Positions 37,565 to 50,479 of a stretch of DNA of 64,000 nt are shown in pieces (position 1 is the stretch's first letter; every line of letters begins with the position of its first letter). Source of the DNA: Morella rubra. Its lineage: Eukaryota > Streptophyta > Magnoliopsida > Fagales > Myricaceae. Under the pieces are notes generated by a model, which saw only the letters and a program-made list of their open reading frames with translations, searched no databases and had not been told where the DNA came from. The position numbers and the translations under genes are program-made. The stretch is taken from the NCBI GenBank assembly GCA_003952965.2, contig CM025852.1, positions 3,690,416-3,754,415 of the forward strand, written 5' to 3'.

Positions 37565-40500
37565 TCGACACTTCCATAGTTCGATTGTTAGAGCTGAAGA
37601 GCCTTTTCCCACCGAACTAAGCCACTCTTTTTTCATTTATTCTCACAAATCATCGTTAATCCTTTTTATTAATTCCATCGATCCTTCACCCTCTTACTTA
37701 TATGCATGATCAACCGCTGGCATTAGTGATAAACTTTTGTCACGTAGCAGACAGTATATTTCATATGATCTAGCCTCGTAGGAAATCTCTAAGATATATA
37801 ATTGTTGATCTTCTGACGTCTGAACCAAAACCATGTTGGAACTATAAGATCCTAGCCCACTAAGATATGTCCATACTCATCCACGAGCAACTCTGCAAGA
37901 TTTGACGTACGAAACCCTAAAGGTTATAGTAAATATTGGCTTGATGTTTGGTTTCTGTCCACTTTTATCTCCCACCACTTCAACAAGGAAAGTATGCATC
38001 AAATAAGCTTCTGTACAAGTCATTAAAATAGTCTGAACTTCCATTGCTTATACAAATGTGGCCCAAAACTTGTTACATCGTACGTTCCCTTAGATATTCA
38101 ATCGTAATTGTATACTTGGTGCAGAAGGATTGTGCATCATTAATGCACTAAGCTGTTTCTGCCCTGCGTGTATCCCACAAATCAAATTTGATCAGTGACA
38201 CGGAGAGTTATCGGGAAAGAAGGAAAAAAAAAAAACAAGACTACCTGGCAAAACACAGTCGTGATGGACCTAAACTGGTACATATATTGTAATCGATATT
38301 TTGCCAGAAGCACTAGGTCCAACACCAGTAGCATACCAGCTAGTAAGACAATCAGAAAAACTGAATTTGATGGCATGCATGCGCCCCTTATGAGCATATA
38401 TTTAAGAAAAGATGATGCCAAATGCCTAACCAAGGATCGGACAGGAAGAAGAAGAAGCAAACCCTCATTGGCCAATCTTGCTGCAATTATTTCCCGCAGG
38501 TTGTCGTTGGTTAACAATTATTGCAAAAATATTGTTCTTTTTTGGCAATGACTCGGTGTGTCAAGTCGCTAGGCCATTTTGTCTCCATGTCACGGTCCAA
38601 CAGTTGCAGAGGATATGCCCTGGCTGCCATTTTTGGCAGTGATACAAATACAGTAGTGCATGAGAACGTCTATGTTGTAATTCGCCGCTTGACATGCATG
38701 ACGCCATTTACACGTACAGTGCCATCAGAGTCGCCGGACCGCCGGTCATCACCCCAATGGAATGTGGTTCAAATATCTTCCACTGTCAAGGGGGACGAAT
38801 CTGCTGCATAGCTATAGCTAACGCTAGAGCCTCGCCAGCTGAAAATGAGTGTCGTGTAAACGTACTCGACCATGAGCTCCCCGCGAAGTTGAAAGGTCCA
38901 TTAATTGTTCTTCCTAGTGCGTGCTTCAATAAACTCAGCTCTTCAACTTCTGCAAGTATATTTACAACTACTGACGGGCCGATAAATGGGCCTTAGGCAA
39001 AACCATAGACCATAGACCATAAATTATAAATAATTATATTAAAATATAAAATATCAATAAATTTAAGTTAAAACTTATTCTTCTTACTGTTTGAGATGCA
39101 AAATTAAGTTTTGTACAGAATTTTGTTACAAAAAGATTTTCGTGATAAAAAAAGATTTATTAATAGATTATTTTCAATTGATAATATAGTCGGTTCATTT
39201 AATCTTTCTTAGTCATAGTAGATCTTGGATATGATTTTATTAATTTTAGTTTTGAAAATTTTCTTTCCAAAAAAAATAGGCATTCAAAGTAGAAAAATAA
39301 GGAAATCTTGACTAAGAGAATAGTGAAATTAAGAATAAAGTAAGAATTAAGAGACGACCAAAGTTGAAAGTCAGATATATTTTTTTTCTAATTTTAAAAT
39401 TAGAAATCTCTTTTTTAAATTTAAAATTAAAATCATCTCTTTTAAAATTTTGAATTATATTTTTCTTTACATTAAATTGAGTATTTCAAAAAATTTAAGG
39501 GATATTTTAAGATTTATTATTTATTTTATTTTAAAAATATTTAAATTAAAGAACTTATAAATTATTAAATATTAATTAAAATAAAAAGTTGAAAAAATTA
39601 ATTTTGGTGACTTAGTCAACTGCCTAGCTCTGACTTCGATGTCTTAGAAATAATTTTAGGTTGGCCAAACATTTAATGGCCGATCTTTTCTTTTCTTCGG
39701 TTTTACCCAAGAAAAGAAAAAGACCAGATTAATAAACTTAGCCAAAATGTTTGAACCCTGCGTTGGCTGTCTCTACCATTTTCCTAATAGAAGACAAACA
39801 GCATTTAAGGATGAACAGTCGGACCATTTCCAAGGAAAAAGGAAAAAGAAAACCTGCGATCGACTACTTTGGCATATCCTGAATCGATGAGATCTGCTGA
39901 TCAAGCTGCCACTTGCATGTGGCCGTGCCGCCAAACGTCAGCATCCTAAAACCAAAATGCTGATGGGTCCCAACCATCAACGGTGCAGATATTTCTGAAC
40001 ACGTGCAGTGCAGTGACTCCACCCTGCTGAGTGGTGGCTCCTAAAGGCGTTGGGAGCTTATCCAAGTTCGCATTTCGGCGCATCAGGCAACGGGTTACTA
40101 TAAGACAGTCTGCGGATATCGGATCTCACAGACATTTTTAATTTGTTAATTTATCATTCTGAAAATTATAGAGTAGGAGAGTAAATATATTATTAAGAAG
40201 TTATAAGTATCAATGATTAATATAATATAATTAAATTTAAATTTAAATTTATAAATTTTGAATTAAGTGATTATGCTCTCAAAGTTAAAAATTTTAATAT
40301 AATATAATTAAATTCAAATAAATAGATTTAAGTTTTTAAGTTAATTGATATTTCTATATGTTTATATTACGGGTTCAAGAATGTTTGTCTTCTTAATATT
40401 ATAAATATAATTTAAATTTAAATTTATAAATTTTGAATTTTGTTTAATTAAGTGATTATACTCACCGAGTTAAAATTTTTAATATAATATAATTAGATTC

Positions 40501-40990
40501 AAATAAATAGGCTAATTAAGTTTTTAAGTAAAGTAATATTTCTATATTCTTTATTACAAGCTCAAGTATGTTTATCTTCTTAATATTATAATTATTAAGT
40601 CTAATGAAATTACTTACCCAAAAAAACTCTAATAAACCCCCCATTGTAAAGTTATTCTTTTTAATTGGGACAATAAATTTTTAAACAAGTTATTGGAAGA
40701 TATAAATTTTAAAGATTTTAATCAATCTATATTTATAGAAAAAATCTCAAAAACTACTCGGTAAACTTCCAAACCGCTCCAAAAACAGTCAAAATAGTGA
40801 CCCGTATATTAGTTTTGATCTGTTTTGGGATCTCTCTCTCCGTGGGTTGTCTTTAAAAACTCAAAAGCCGAGAGAGGGTCCTGAAAAAGCGGGAACAAAC
40901 TCCAACATCCCCCTCTCTCTTGCGCCGTTCACTCAACCGCAGGTTCTCCGCCGCCAGCAACCACTTCCCGGTGGCGCTTAAGTGGCCCAT
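37061..40990. other. Spacer between the tRNA gene and the DAA1-like gene
   Basis: I see no supported gene in these 3.9 kb. 37531-37562 is a TA microsatellite. 38560-38990 is less AT-rich and holds overlapping frames of about 100 codons, but none matches a family I know and none has a good context. 39000-39640 and 40140-40640 are very AT-rich. Within the latter, a roughly 170-base phrase (ATTTAAATTTATAAATTTTGAATT...) is repeated at about 40230 and 40410. Confidence 0.45.
37531..37562. repeat. (TA)n microsatellite
   Basis: About 16 uninterrupted TA units. The Ile/Tyr-rich translations across it are artefacts. Confidence 0.95.
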
Positions 40991-41010
40991 GATCCATCTC
41001 TTTCGCTCCT

Positions 41011-41019
41011 TATAAATAG
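41011..41019 (+). promoter_or_regulatory. TATA box of the DAA1-like gene
   Basis: TATAAATAG lies 303 bases before the ATG at 41322, in a CT-rich surrounding typical of a plant core promoter. The leader of roughly 270 bases that this implies is plausible. Confidence 0.6.
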
Positions 41020-41321
41020 GCCACCATAACCAACAGACAAAAAAAAAAAGACCACAAACAGAAACTTCGGTCAGCGGAGAAGACACAGAATTCGTTGAGA
41101 AAAGTTGCTATATCCCATTTTCTTTTCTGAATCACGAACATGGAAGCTTTCGGTTTTGGAGCTTGAATTTTTTTTTCCTTAGCTTTAGGAAATAGGATCG
41201 TCTTCGTAGCACGTAAGATGTCTAAGGCCCTGTTCGGTGATAAGATCTCGGGTTTCCCTGTTTCCTTTCCGTGTTAGCTAGGAAATTATATCCTCCGTTT
41301 CTCTGTGAAGTTGGTTTGTAA

Positions 41322-44300
41322 ATGGAACAGAAAAGCATACTGTTGTCGGCGCTGGGTGTAGGAGTGGGGGTGGGAGTGGGGTTGGGTTTGGCGTCGGGAC
41401 AAACCGTGAGCAAATGGGCCGGAGTCGGTTCTGCCTCAAACGCTCTTACTCTGGAGAATATGGAGCAGGAGATGCTCAGGCAGATAGTTGACGGCAGAGA
41501 AAGCCAGGTCACGTTCGACCAGTTCCCCTACTACCTCAGGTGAGACGAGGATTCCTCCTTATTTCCTCATTCTATACTTCCATCTCCATCTTTAGGTTCT
41601 TTCTTTTTCCCGACTTTCTGCACTTAAAAGGGAGTTGGCCAGGATTTTGCCATTTCGGATTATAAAAATTGCTTGCTTTCCAACTTCAGTTATTTTTGTT
41701 GAACTTTGGCTCACCGTGAACGATTTATCATATTTGAATTTGGCGTATCGGTAGAATTTACTCCGCTACTTTCCCGTAAGAAATAATTTGATAGAAAAAT
41801 ATCTACACTTTAGACGTGTTTTGATCAATCATCTGAACAATTTATTCTCTTTTTTTTTTCTGGATATCTGAAAAAATTATTCTTTGTTGATAAAAGTTAA
41901 ATGAGTGAGTTTTATGCCCACGAAAAATTTGAGTGAGATTTTGATGGAAACAAATTGTACCCACAAATTATTTAGTAAAGTTTCATGAAAGAAGTTAAGC
42001 AAGTGATGACTTTCTATAAAAGGGAAACAAAAATAAAATACCCGGGTTTTTCTCCATGCTTGTGGATCTTTTTGAGACCCTGGAGAATTTTATTTTTTTC
42101 TAGGCATTTTGAGCGCTCGAAAATGGAAATGTGTTTTCACTGAAATCATTGAGTACGGCTTTCTTCCGTTGGGTGCTCTATTTTATTATTTTGATATGAT
42201 ATTGGTCAATAAAATATTGTTAGCTTTTTACGTGGCTTTGGACGTGGATCATGCAGCGCCATTGTGGGCCGTGGCGCATAATGGGCCTGCAGTTTGATCA
42301 CGTGCATTGTTGGCCGCTTGGTCACCGAATTGGATAGTATACCTTTCTGGTATAGTAATTTAGCTGCTGCCAAAATGGGGCGGTGGGCCGGAGGCCGAGA
42401 ATTATTCCAAAATCAGAGACTATTACACAGTTCTCAGACACGCTCTGTGTGTTATAGCTGTTTGATAATTGCGATATTTCATCGGCCCAGGCCCGTCATA
42501 AATGCACTCAGAATATAGCTCTCTCAAACTAAGGTAGTCTTCATTTCTACCTTACTGTTTGGCGACGGATAGGAGATACATCAGGAGCTTTTGGGATTGA
42601 ACAATCTCAAAACAAGATGTGGTGTCGACAACAGCTTATAGAGGACCCTAATTCATGGCAACCATTCACTTGATCTCATCAACGTTTACTACGTTGTGTG
42701 TACTAGAGCTTCACTTGTTAAATTGAACTGTTGGATGCATTGGCGCTTTTTTTGTTTCTGTCCATTCGTTTAATTCTAGGATGACAACAAAAGAGCTCAC
42801 TATATCATATAATCTTGTATCATTATAATGAATGGGAATGACATCGAAAGAGCACCAGATATCTAGGGAGTTCTTGAACTGCAGAAGCTTGACAATGTTG
42901 TCTGTGTCCGCCTCACGTGAGCACAAATTCTCGATGCTCTGATAGACTTTCTTACTGTTAAGACTAGTCCCCCTCAGTTGCATTACCCTGATTCTGATGT
43001 GATATTTGTCCCTTTCCAACAACAGTGAGCAGACGCGCGTCTTGTTAACAAGCGCGGCCTATTTCCATTTGAAGCATGCTGACGTTTCGAAGTACACTCG
43101 AAATCTTTCCCCTGCAAGTCGAGCTATTTTGCTCTCAGGACCTGCCGGTTGGTTATCTGGACTATAACTTTTACCTGCCGTGGATGAAGATGTCACTGCA
43201 TTCTAGATTTTCATACAATAGTAATGATGATAATATTTGTTTTGAAGAATTTTACCAGCAAATGCTTGCCAAGGCTTTAGCCCATTTCTTTGAAGCGAAG
43301 TTACTACTGTTAGATGTAACTGATTTTTCACTGAAGGTGAGTATCTGCACTTGTGGTTATCTTTGGAGTTAACTCTTGTACTAATAATTCTGATGTTTGG
43401 ATCTGTACAGATTCAGAGCAAATATGGTAGTGCCAACAAAGAATCTGTAAGCTTTGCCTCGTTCATTCTCAATGTGTTCTTCTGTGGTGCATGAATTGAG
43501 TTTCTTAAGTTTTCAAATCAGTCATAACTTGTTAGCATTGAAGTTTGGAGCATTTTCCCAATATGAGTTGCATGCATGACGAGTTAATATTCGACTTGCC
43601 TCTCCCTCTCTTTATTTTCTATAATTGATGATTTTGTTTTGTAGTCTTTCAAAAGGTCCACTTCAGAATCGACCCTGGAGCGATTGTCTGGCTTTTTTGG
43701 ATCATTTTCAATGCTTCCAGTGAGGGAGGAATCCAAAGGTACAGAGAAGGGAGAATTGCCTATTGTCCTGGGGGGACCAATTTGAACGGTGGTGTGTGGT
43801 TCAATACAGTCACAATAACTGAATTGAGCTGAAGCAATACATTATGTCCAATCACTAACCACTGTTGTGCCTATAATCCTGTAATGTAAGATCCAAGTCA
43901 CCCAACATTTGTTCTAGCATCTGGAGTTGTGTGGTCTGATAAGTTTAGTTTCAAGGATAGAAGATTAGGGAACAATATTATGGTGGTCTTTCACATGTAT
44001 ACTGACACTATCGCACAGGACTCAATTAAAAGTTTGGTTCATACCGTTCATATACGAATCTCTGATTCTCATCTTATACTGTAGCTCTCTCACCAAAAAA
44101 TTTAGTTTCAGGTACATTGCGGAGGCAAAGCAGTGGGGTCGATATAGGATCAAGGTACCGTAGGATGGACCATCGCATTTCATGGCAAGATAATGTGTCA
44201 GTTTCTTCTCTCTTTTCTATATTTGTAACTGTATCTTGTTTGCTAATTGCAGGCCAACTGAAGGTCCTTATCCTCCTAAGCTTCGTAGGAATGCCTCTGA

Positions 44301-47300
44301 TTCTGCTAATATCAGTAATCTTGCTCTGCAAAACAGTCCCACAAATCTAGGTTTGTGAAAGAAAACTAAGTTATTTATTGAAGATCCTGCATTGGGATTT
44401 GGTTCTACAAGAAAGTGCATTACAAGTAGTTGTTAAATAGTGCATCAATAGTTGAATGTTATTTTTACCTCATTTGGTTTTTTAGCAAACTTTGTGCATC
44501 AACTCACCAAGGGCATACTGAAATTAATTTAGTGCATTTGTTTTCGTGCAACTTGTGTCAAGGAAACTGTTGATGTATTTCACCATCTGGCATGTTTCTG
44601 TGAGGGTTATCTATGCTTTAAATGCCTTGCATGCTCTTTAGGTTCACCTGACTGATGAAAGATTGACTCTGCATGATCAATAATGTGCAATGGATAAGGT
44701 GTTAATTACTATGGACCTAAGTGGGAATGCTCTTTACCATGTCTTTTCTCTGTCAATCATGCTCATGTTTTGGTTAACTGAATGATTAGATTTAGAGGTG
44801 AGATGTTGAAGATGATGGTCGATTTTTTCACAACTTGTTCTATGCTTTCTGTGTATTTTGATTACTTTGTATTTTTCTATTTTTTTAATTTTCTAGCTCC
44901 TCTCAAGCGCACAAGCAGCTGGTCCTTTGATGAGAAGCTCCTTATTCAGTCCCTCTATAAGGTACTGACTTCTTATTGTGAGTTTCAGCTGCAACTCTTT
45001 GGCCATCTGTACCATGTGTTCTCCCTATGACTATTTCAGTAGGCTGTGGTTTGCACCACACTCATTACCTCATGAGGACATTGACAGCTGGAAATCCATG
45101 TTGGGTTCTTTTGCAGGTTTTGGTTTATGTATCAAAAACGAATCCCGTTGTGCTTTATCTTAGGGATGTGGATAAGCTATTATTTAGATCGCAAAGGACA
45201 TATAACTTATTCCAGAAAATGTTGAAGAAACTGTCTGGATCAGTGCTGATCCTTGGATCACGAAATATGGAAGCTGACTATGGAGATGTTGATGAAAGAC
45301 TTACTGCTCTATTCCCTTACAATATTGAGATCAGGCCTCCAGAGGATGAATCCCGTCTTGTCAGCTGGAAGTCTCAGCTGGAGGAGGATATGAAGATGAT
45401 CCAGGTTCAAGATAACAAAAATCACATCACAGAAGTTCTTTCATCAAATGATCTGGAATGTGATGATCTTGATACAATCTGTGTTGAAGACACAATGGTT
45501 CTCAGTAACTACATAGAAGAGATTGTGGTATCAGCCATATCTTATCATTTAATGAATAACAAGGATCCTGAATACAGAAATGGAAAACTTGTTATAGCAT
45601 CTAATAGGTGAGATTAGAATCTCTAATGGTGCTCCAACTATTCAAGTGCTATGTACTCATATTGTTGCTATGGAACAGTTTGTCCCATGGATTGAGTATA
45701 TTCCAGGAAGGAAAATCCAGTGACAAAGATACGTTGAAGTTGGAAGCACAAGCTGAAACATCTAAGGTCTGTCAGACATGCAATACACTAGGTTGAGAAT
45801 AACAGAAGTGGTACAGTGCTGATATGATCTGTTTCTGCTTCTTTTCTGTTCTTTACAGAATGTCGTTGGGGAAGAGGCCGTTGGCATGAAGCCAGAAAAG
45901 AAGGCTGAAACCGCAGCTTCTGAACACAAAAGTGAGGCAGAGACATCAGCTACAGCGACAAAGACTGATGGTGATAATTCAGATCCATCTTCCAAAGCTC
46001 CAGTAAGTTCTTTTTTTTTTTTTGTGTGTTTGTGTATGTGCTGTTTTTCCCATTTTACTTTGGTCTCTGTCCTTACGGTATTTAGATATCAATGATTAAA
46101 AGAACAATCCCCCAGATACTGATATCAAGAACAGAAGGAATGCAGATTGTACATCTAATGATATCAGAGTGACAGAATTTACATAGTTTCTGTAACTTCG
46201 ACTTCTATGGTATATAATTGTTTCATTAGCTGATTTTGTGTGATTATCTATGTGGATATGTTTCTACATATCACTTCCTAACAGGAACCAGACAATGAAT
46301 TCGAGAAGCGAATTAGGCCAGAGGTTATACCAGCAAATGAGATTGCTGTAACCTTTGCTGATATTGGTGCCCTAGATGAGATTAAAGAGTCCCTTCAGGA
46401 GCTAGTGATGCTTCCTCTTCGAAGACCAGACCTCTTCAAGGGAGGGCTTCTAAAACCTTGCAGGGGAATATTGCTATTTGGTCCACCAGGCACTGGGAAG
46501 ACAATGCTGGCCAAGGCCATTGCCAAGGAGGCCGGAGCGAGCTTCATAAATGTATCCATGTCTACCATTACCTCTAAATGGTTTGGTGAAGATGAGAAGA
46601 ACGTTCGAGCTTTATTCACACTGGCTGCCAAGGTCTCTCCGACTATTATATTTGTAGACGAGGTTGATAGTATGCTTGGCCAGAGAACCAGAGTGGGGGA
46701 GCATGAAGCCATGCGGAAGATAAAGAATGAGTTCATGGCTCACTGGGATGGGCTCTTGACAAAACCGGGTGAGCGCATCCTTGTTCTCGCTGCAACAAAT
46801 AGGCCATTTGACCTCGACGAGGCAATTATTAGGCGCTTTGAAAGGAGGTATTACATAGTGACTTCCAGTTTTTCCATTAGACTTGTTAATTGGCAATATC
46901 ATGTTGCCTTTTTTGCATTGGCGTTCTTATTTTGTGTGAGGAATCCAATTTATATACCCTATCATGTTCTCTTCAGTGCATATCCCCTTTCGTGTTAATC
47001 TGAACACATAATCGGTAGAACTCTTACCACATTGTTTGAAGATTGTAGTGTTAAATATATTACTCCACACGCACGTAAATATCTATGTACATGCATATGA
47101 ACATATGTATGCAGCATGTTACCAATGGAAACCAAAAAAAAAAATTCTCCATATTTTATTTCCCAGTGACAGTAGTACCATGACCAATGCTTCAACTCAT
47201 CTGTATGCAACCGTTTTGGAGTGTATGGACCAACAGACACATACTCCTGAATCGGAAATTTCTTAAGAGTGTCATTGTTGCCTATAACGATGAGAACTTT

Positions 47301-48114
47301 GGTGAACAGAATCATGGTGGGATTGCCATCTGTTGAGAACAGGGCAATGATCTTCAGAACTCTCTTGGCAAAAGAAAAGGTTGAAGAAGGACTAGACTTT
47401 AAGGAGCTAGCAAATATGACAGAAGGATATACAGGAAGTGATCTGAAGGTTTGCACTTGATACACACTTCGATTTTTAATGTGTAGTTAGGTGTTATTAA
47501 CTAGGTGTTACCTTTGAGAACAGAATTTGTGCACGACAGCTGCTTATCGGCCAGTGAGAGAACTAATACAGCAAGAGAGACTCAAGGATTTGGTAAGTGC
47601 GGTAACTTCTTTAAGCTCTTACCAGATGCTTCATGGAGTATTTTGATGTAGATTCTACTAATGAGCTGTTCTTAGCAGGAGAAAAAGCAGAAAGCTGAAG
47701 AACAGAAAGAAGTCCAATCTGCAGAAGGGCAGAATTCAGGAAGTGCTTCAGACAATGAAGAAGTTCAGGAAGAAAGAGTAATTACCCTTAGGCCATTGGA
47801 CATGGAAGACCTGAGGCGGGCAAAGAATCAGGTGCGCGCGCGATGCATGTGCCTATAGTGTGTTGTTTGTGCAAAAACAAAGTTTTATTTAAAATTGCGG
47901 TAGCTGTGCTTTCGAAGGGAAGAGACTCGAGATGTAGCTATAGGATTGAGATTGATTTGAGGTTTCTTTTTTCCCCCCCTTATTTATTGAAATGCTGCAG
48001 GTTGCTGCAAGCTTTGCATCTGAAGGTTCAATAATGAGTGAGTTGCAGCAGTGGAACCAGCTGTATGGAGAGGGGGGTTCGAGAAAGCAGCAGCAGCTAT
48101 CTTACTTCTTATAA
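41322..48114 (+). CDS. DAA1: DAA1-like AAA ATPase (16 exons, 841 aa)
   Basis: Exons: 41322-41539, 43026-43147, 43248-43336, 43411-43446, 43645-43738, 44112-44154, 44253-44350, 44897-44961, 45117-45607, 45679-45766, 45859-46002, 46285-46847, 47310-47448, 47524-47592, 47679-47831, 48001-48114. The total is 842 codons in an open frame with GT-AG introns. The Gly/Val-rich N-terminus ([13 protein letters not shown]) may anchor it to a membrane. A serine/arginine-rich middle region and an acidic Lys/Glu linker precede the AAA module. That module has Walker A GPPGTGKT at 562-569, Walker B IIFVDE ending near 622, the sensor-like ATNRPFD at 666-672 and RRFERR at 679-684. The layout and sequence follow Arabidopsis At1g64110 (DUO1-activated ATPase 1) and its paralogues, in the spastin/katanin-like meiotic clade. 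Cellular role in this species is inferred only by homology. Confidence 0.95.
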
Positions 48115-48623
48115 TGAGGTTCGTCAGAGGACTATTGAAAGAATGATCTTACTCATTCATGCCACGACTCACATTTTCCATGAATCATGAAATGCTTATG
48201 GCAAGCCCTCTCCTTGGACCTCAATGTTCCTCTCCTTGGTAACATCAATTGAAGCAAGCAACAACATGTGGGAAACAAAATGAGGGAGAAGCTCGTCCCT
48301 TGACTAAGCCCTGACACCTGTTGATTTGGAACGTGGAACAATCATGTAGACTTATTACCAGTCTTACTAGGGGTAGCATGTACAATGCTTCAGATGGAGG
48401 TTTTTTTTTTAAGTTTTCCTGCTTGATCTGAGGATAAGAACGACAGCCTCCTCTCTCGGTTGGTTGTGGCTTTGCCTGCAAACCAAAAGCAATTGTTGCT
48501 TTCTAAGCAGTGTTGAGGGAATGCATTTAAATTGATCGTTCAGAAGCAGTTCAGACATGTATACTTGGATGGTGTAAGCGCGTCCAGACCAACAATACTC
48601 CTTTATTGAATGCGTTAGATTCT
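48115..48623. other. DAA1-like gene 3' flank
   Basis: 3' untranslated region and spacer. No gene is seen. A retroposon is inserted at its end. Confidence 0.5.
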
Positions 48624-49422
48624 CATATTTTCATTAGGGAGAGAAAGGGTCCTCCTCCTCTCTAGGCTCCCCCCCATTTCTCTCTTCTGCAACACCCCCT
48701 TCAGCCTCCATCCATCCTCTGGGCGATGGGAGGAGTTCCTCCTCCTCCTCCTGCTGTCCGCCCCCCTCCTAGTCGGCCGTTGGCCAATCAAGAGTTGTTT
48801 CTTTTGTTTTTTTATTTTTAATAATTGCGGTGGTTTTCTTTCCTGGTTCTTACTCCGGTGAAGACTACTCGGCGACGGCAGGGCGTTCTCCGGCAAGCAA
48901 GTGCCCCTTGATCAGCATCAGAGGCTCTAGATCTTCGACGTCGTCCCTGTCCGGCAGCACACCATCGACTCCTCGATCTCCACGCACCACTCTTGAGGCA
49001 CGTGGATCTAGCACGCTTGGTAGCTTTGGGTCTACCGCCTGCTCTTCCTCCCCTTTTGGCCGAGTTTCTCCTCTGTATGCTCTTTTGCTGAAAGTGTTGG
49101 TTCAACTTCTCCTTCTCTGGTGACGGTATATGCAGTTCTTGGCGTGATGGTGTTGTGCCCCGGGTCTTTGGACCCGGGTTGGGTTTGTGGGTCTATTGAC
49201 CTGGTTGGTTGAGGCCCTTATGGCCTGTTGTACTAAGGGTCTTACGGTCCATAGGATTTTGGCCTTTAAGGCCTTCTGGTTTATGGCCCTTCAAGCCTTT
49301 GAAAATGATGTAGTGGGCCTTTGTGCTCTATGTTATCGTTTTCAGCCTTGGATGGTTCTAGGTTCAGTACTTGTATTCCCTTTCCCTGAGAAATGAATCT
49401 ACCATTACTTAGGAGAAGAAAA
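48624..49422 (+). mobile_element. LINE-like retroposon with 15-bp target duplication
   Basis: A 799-bp insertion lies between perfect repeats of AATGCGTTAGATTCT (48609-48623 and 49423-49437) and ends in GAGAAGAAAAA. The 5' part is CT-rich (GGTCCTCCTCCTCTCTAGG). The 3' half contains many GGCCTT/GGCCC phrases (for example TTTAAGGCCTTCTGG) and ends near GAGAAATGAATC. The duplication length and A-rich tail indicate target-primed retroposition. It has no reverse transcriptase. General design resembles 7027-7878. Confidence 0.8.
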
Positions 49423-49437
49423 AATGCGTTAGATTCT

Positions 49438-50479
49438 GGCAAGCAGCATAAACAATTCCAAAGATGCCATGAAGCTTACGACTAGATGCCTTGAATGGAT
49501 CACACGATCCTTTCTACAATTTCTTAGCCAAATTGCATGATAGACACAATAAATGAATTATATTGTGACACTCTATTGTCTGAAACTTTATATGGGTGTA
49601 TTAGTATCTATTCCCTCAAATTGCATGGTGCAATTGGTTGGGACAAGAGGATCCTAATCTTCATGTCATTTCACTTTTGCTACCTGAAGTTTGTACAGAA
49701 ACACTAGCAAATCATCTTGGTTGCGAATGACGTCTAATGACTGGAGCATCGGACTACCAAACTCGTTTCTTTCACTTAACATGTGGATTGGAAATTTGGA
49801 TAATTCCCCCACGCTCGGCCAAAATTCCTGGCAAGTTAAGAACGAACTTACAGATATGAGCATGGACTTATGTAAATGACCATGTCCTCCCGTATATTCT
49901 TAGAACGAATACGAGGAAGATAAAGCCATTATTAAAAGCTGAAAGGGAGCTAATCATATACAAACTAGAGCGCCCCCCCATCCCCCCGCCCTGCTCACCC
50001 CTCCATCTCCCTTATGTATGACACAGCTTTGATCCCCTTCCCAGAAACACTCCCTGTAATTCCACGAGCCTTAAACATGATACGACTACAGATACAAATA
50101 CAGTTACTCTTCCGAATAGCTACAATCATAAAGATCCGCAACTAAAGCAAATCAGACACTACAACACCAAAAGACAGACGTCGTTTAGATTAATTAAATT
50201 AATCCAATGTACATGGCCACTAAGTAATATTAAGTGTATGGGAGCAACATAACACAAGGTCGCTGATAGCAGATTGACCCATTAAAAATGAGCCACATAA
50301 GGAAGCAAAAACAAAAAGCAAGAAACCCATATCAATCCATGTTGTGTACCCAAAAGACCCTAAAAATAAAAGAACCCGGGTTGTTGACAATCATGGATAA
50401 AATTTCACAACACGTTCACAAAACACAGCTACCAAATATTTGTTACACTGAATCTTTGCTCAAACACAAGTACCAGACA
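49438..50479. other. Spacer before the RTNLB gene 3' end
   Basis: No gene is supported. The right-hand part (from about 49950) probably includes the 3' untranslated region of the minus-strand reticulon gene. Confidence 0.45.

Noticed and set aside
38195..38996. Overlapping frames of about 100 codons
   Set aside because: No recognisable domain, no splice structure that extends them, and both strands are equally open.
47036..47266. Frame in the intron before DAA1 exon 13
   Set aside because: Lies fully in an intron defined by good GT-AG borders; the joined protein agrees with the DAA1 family without it.
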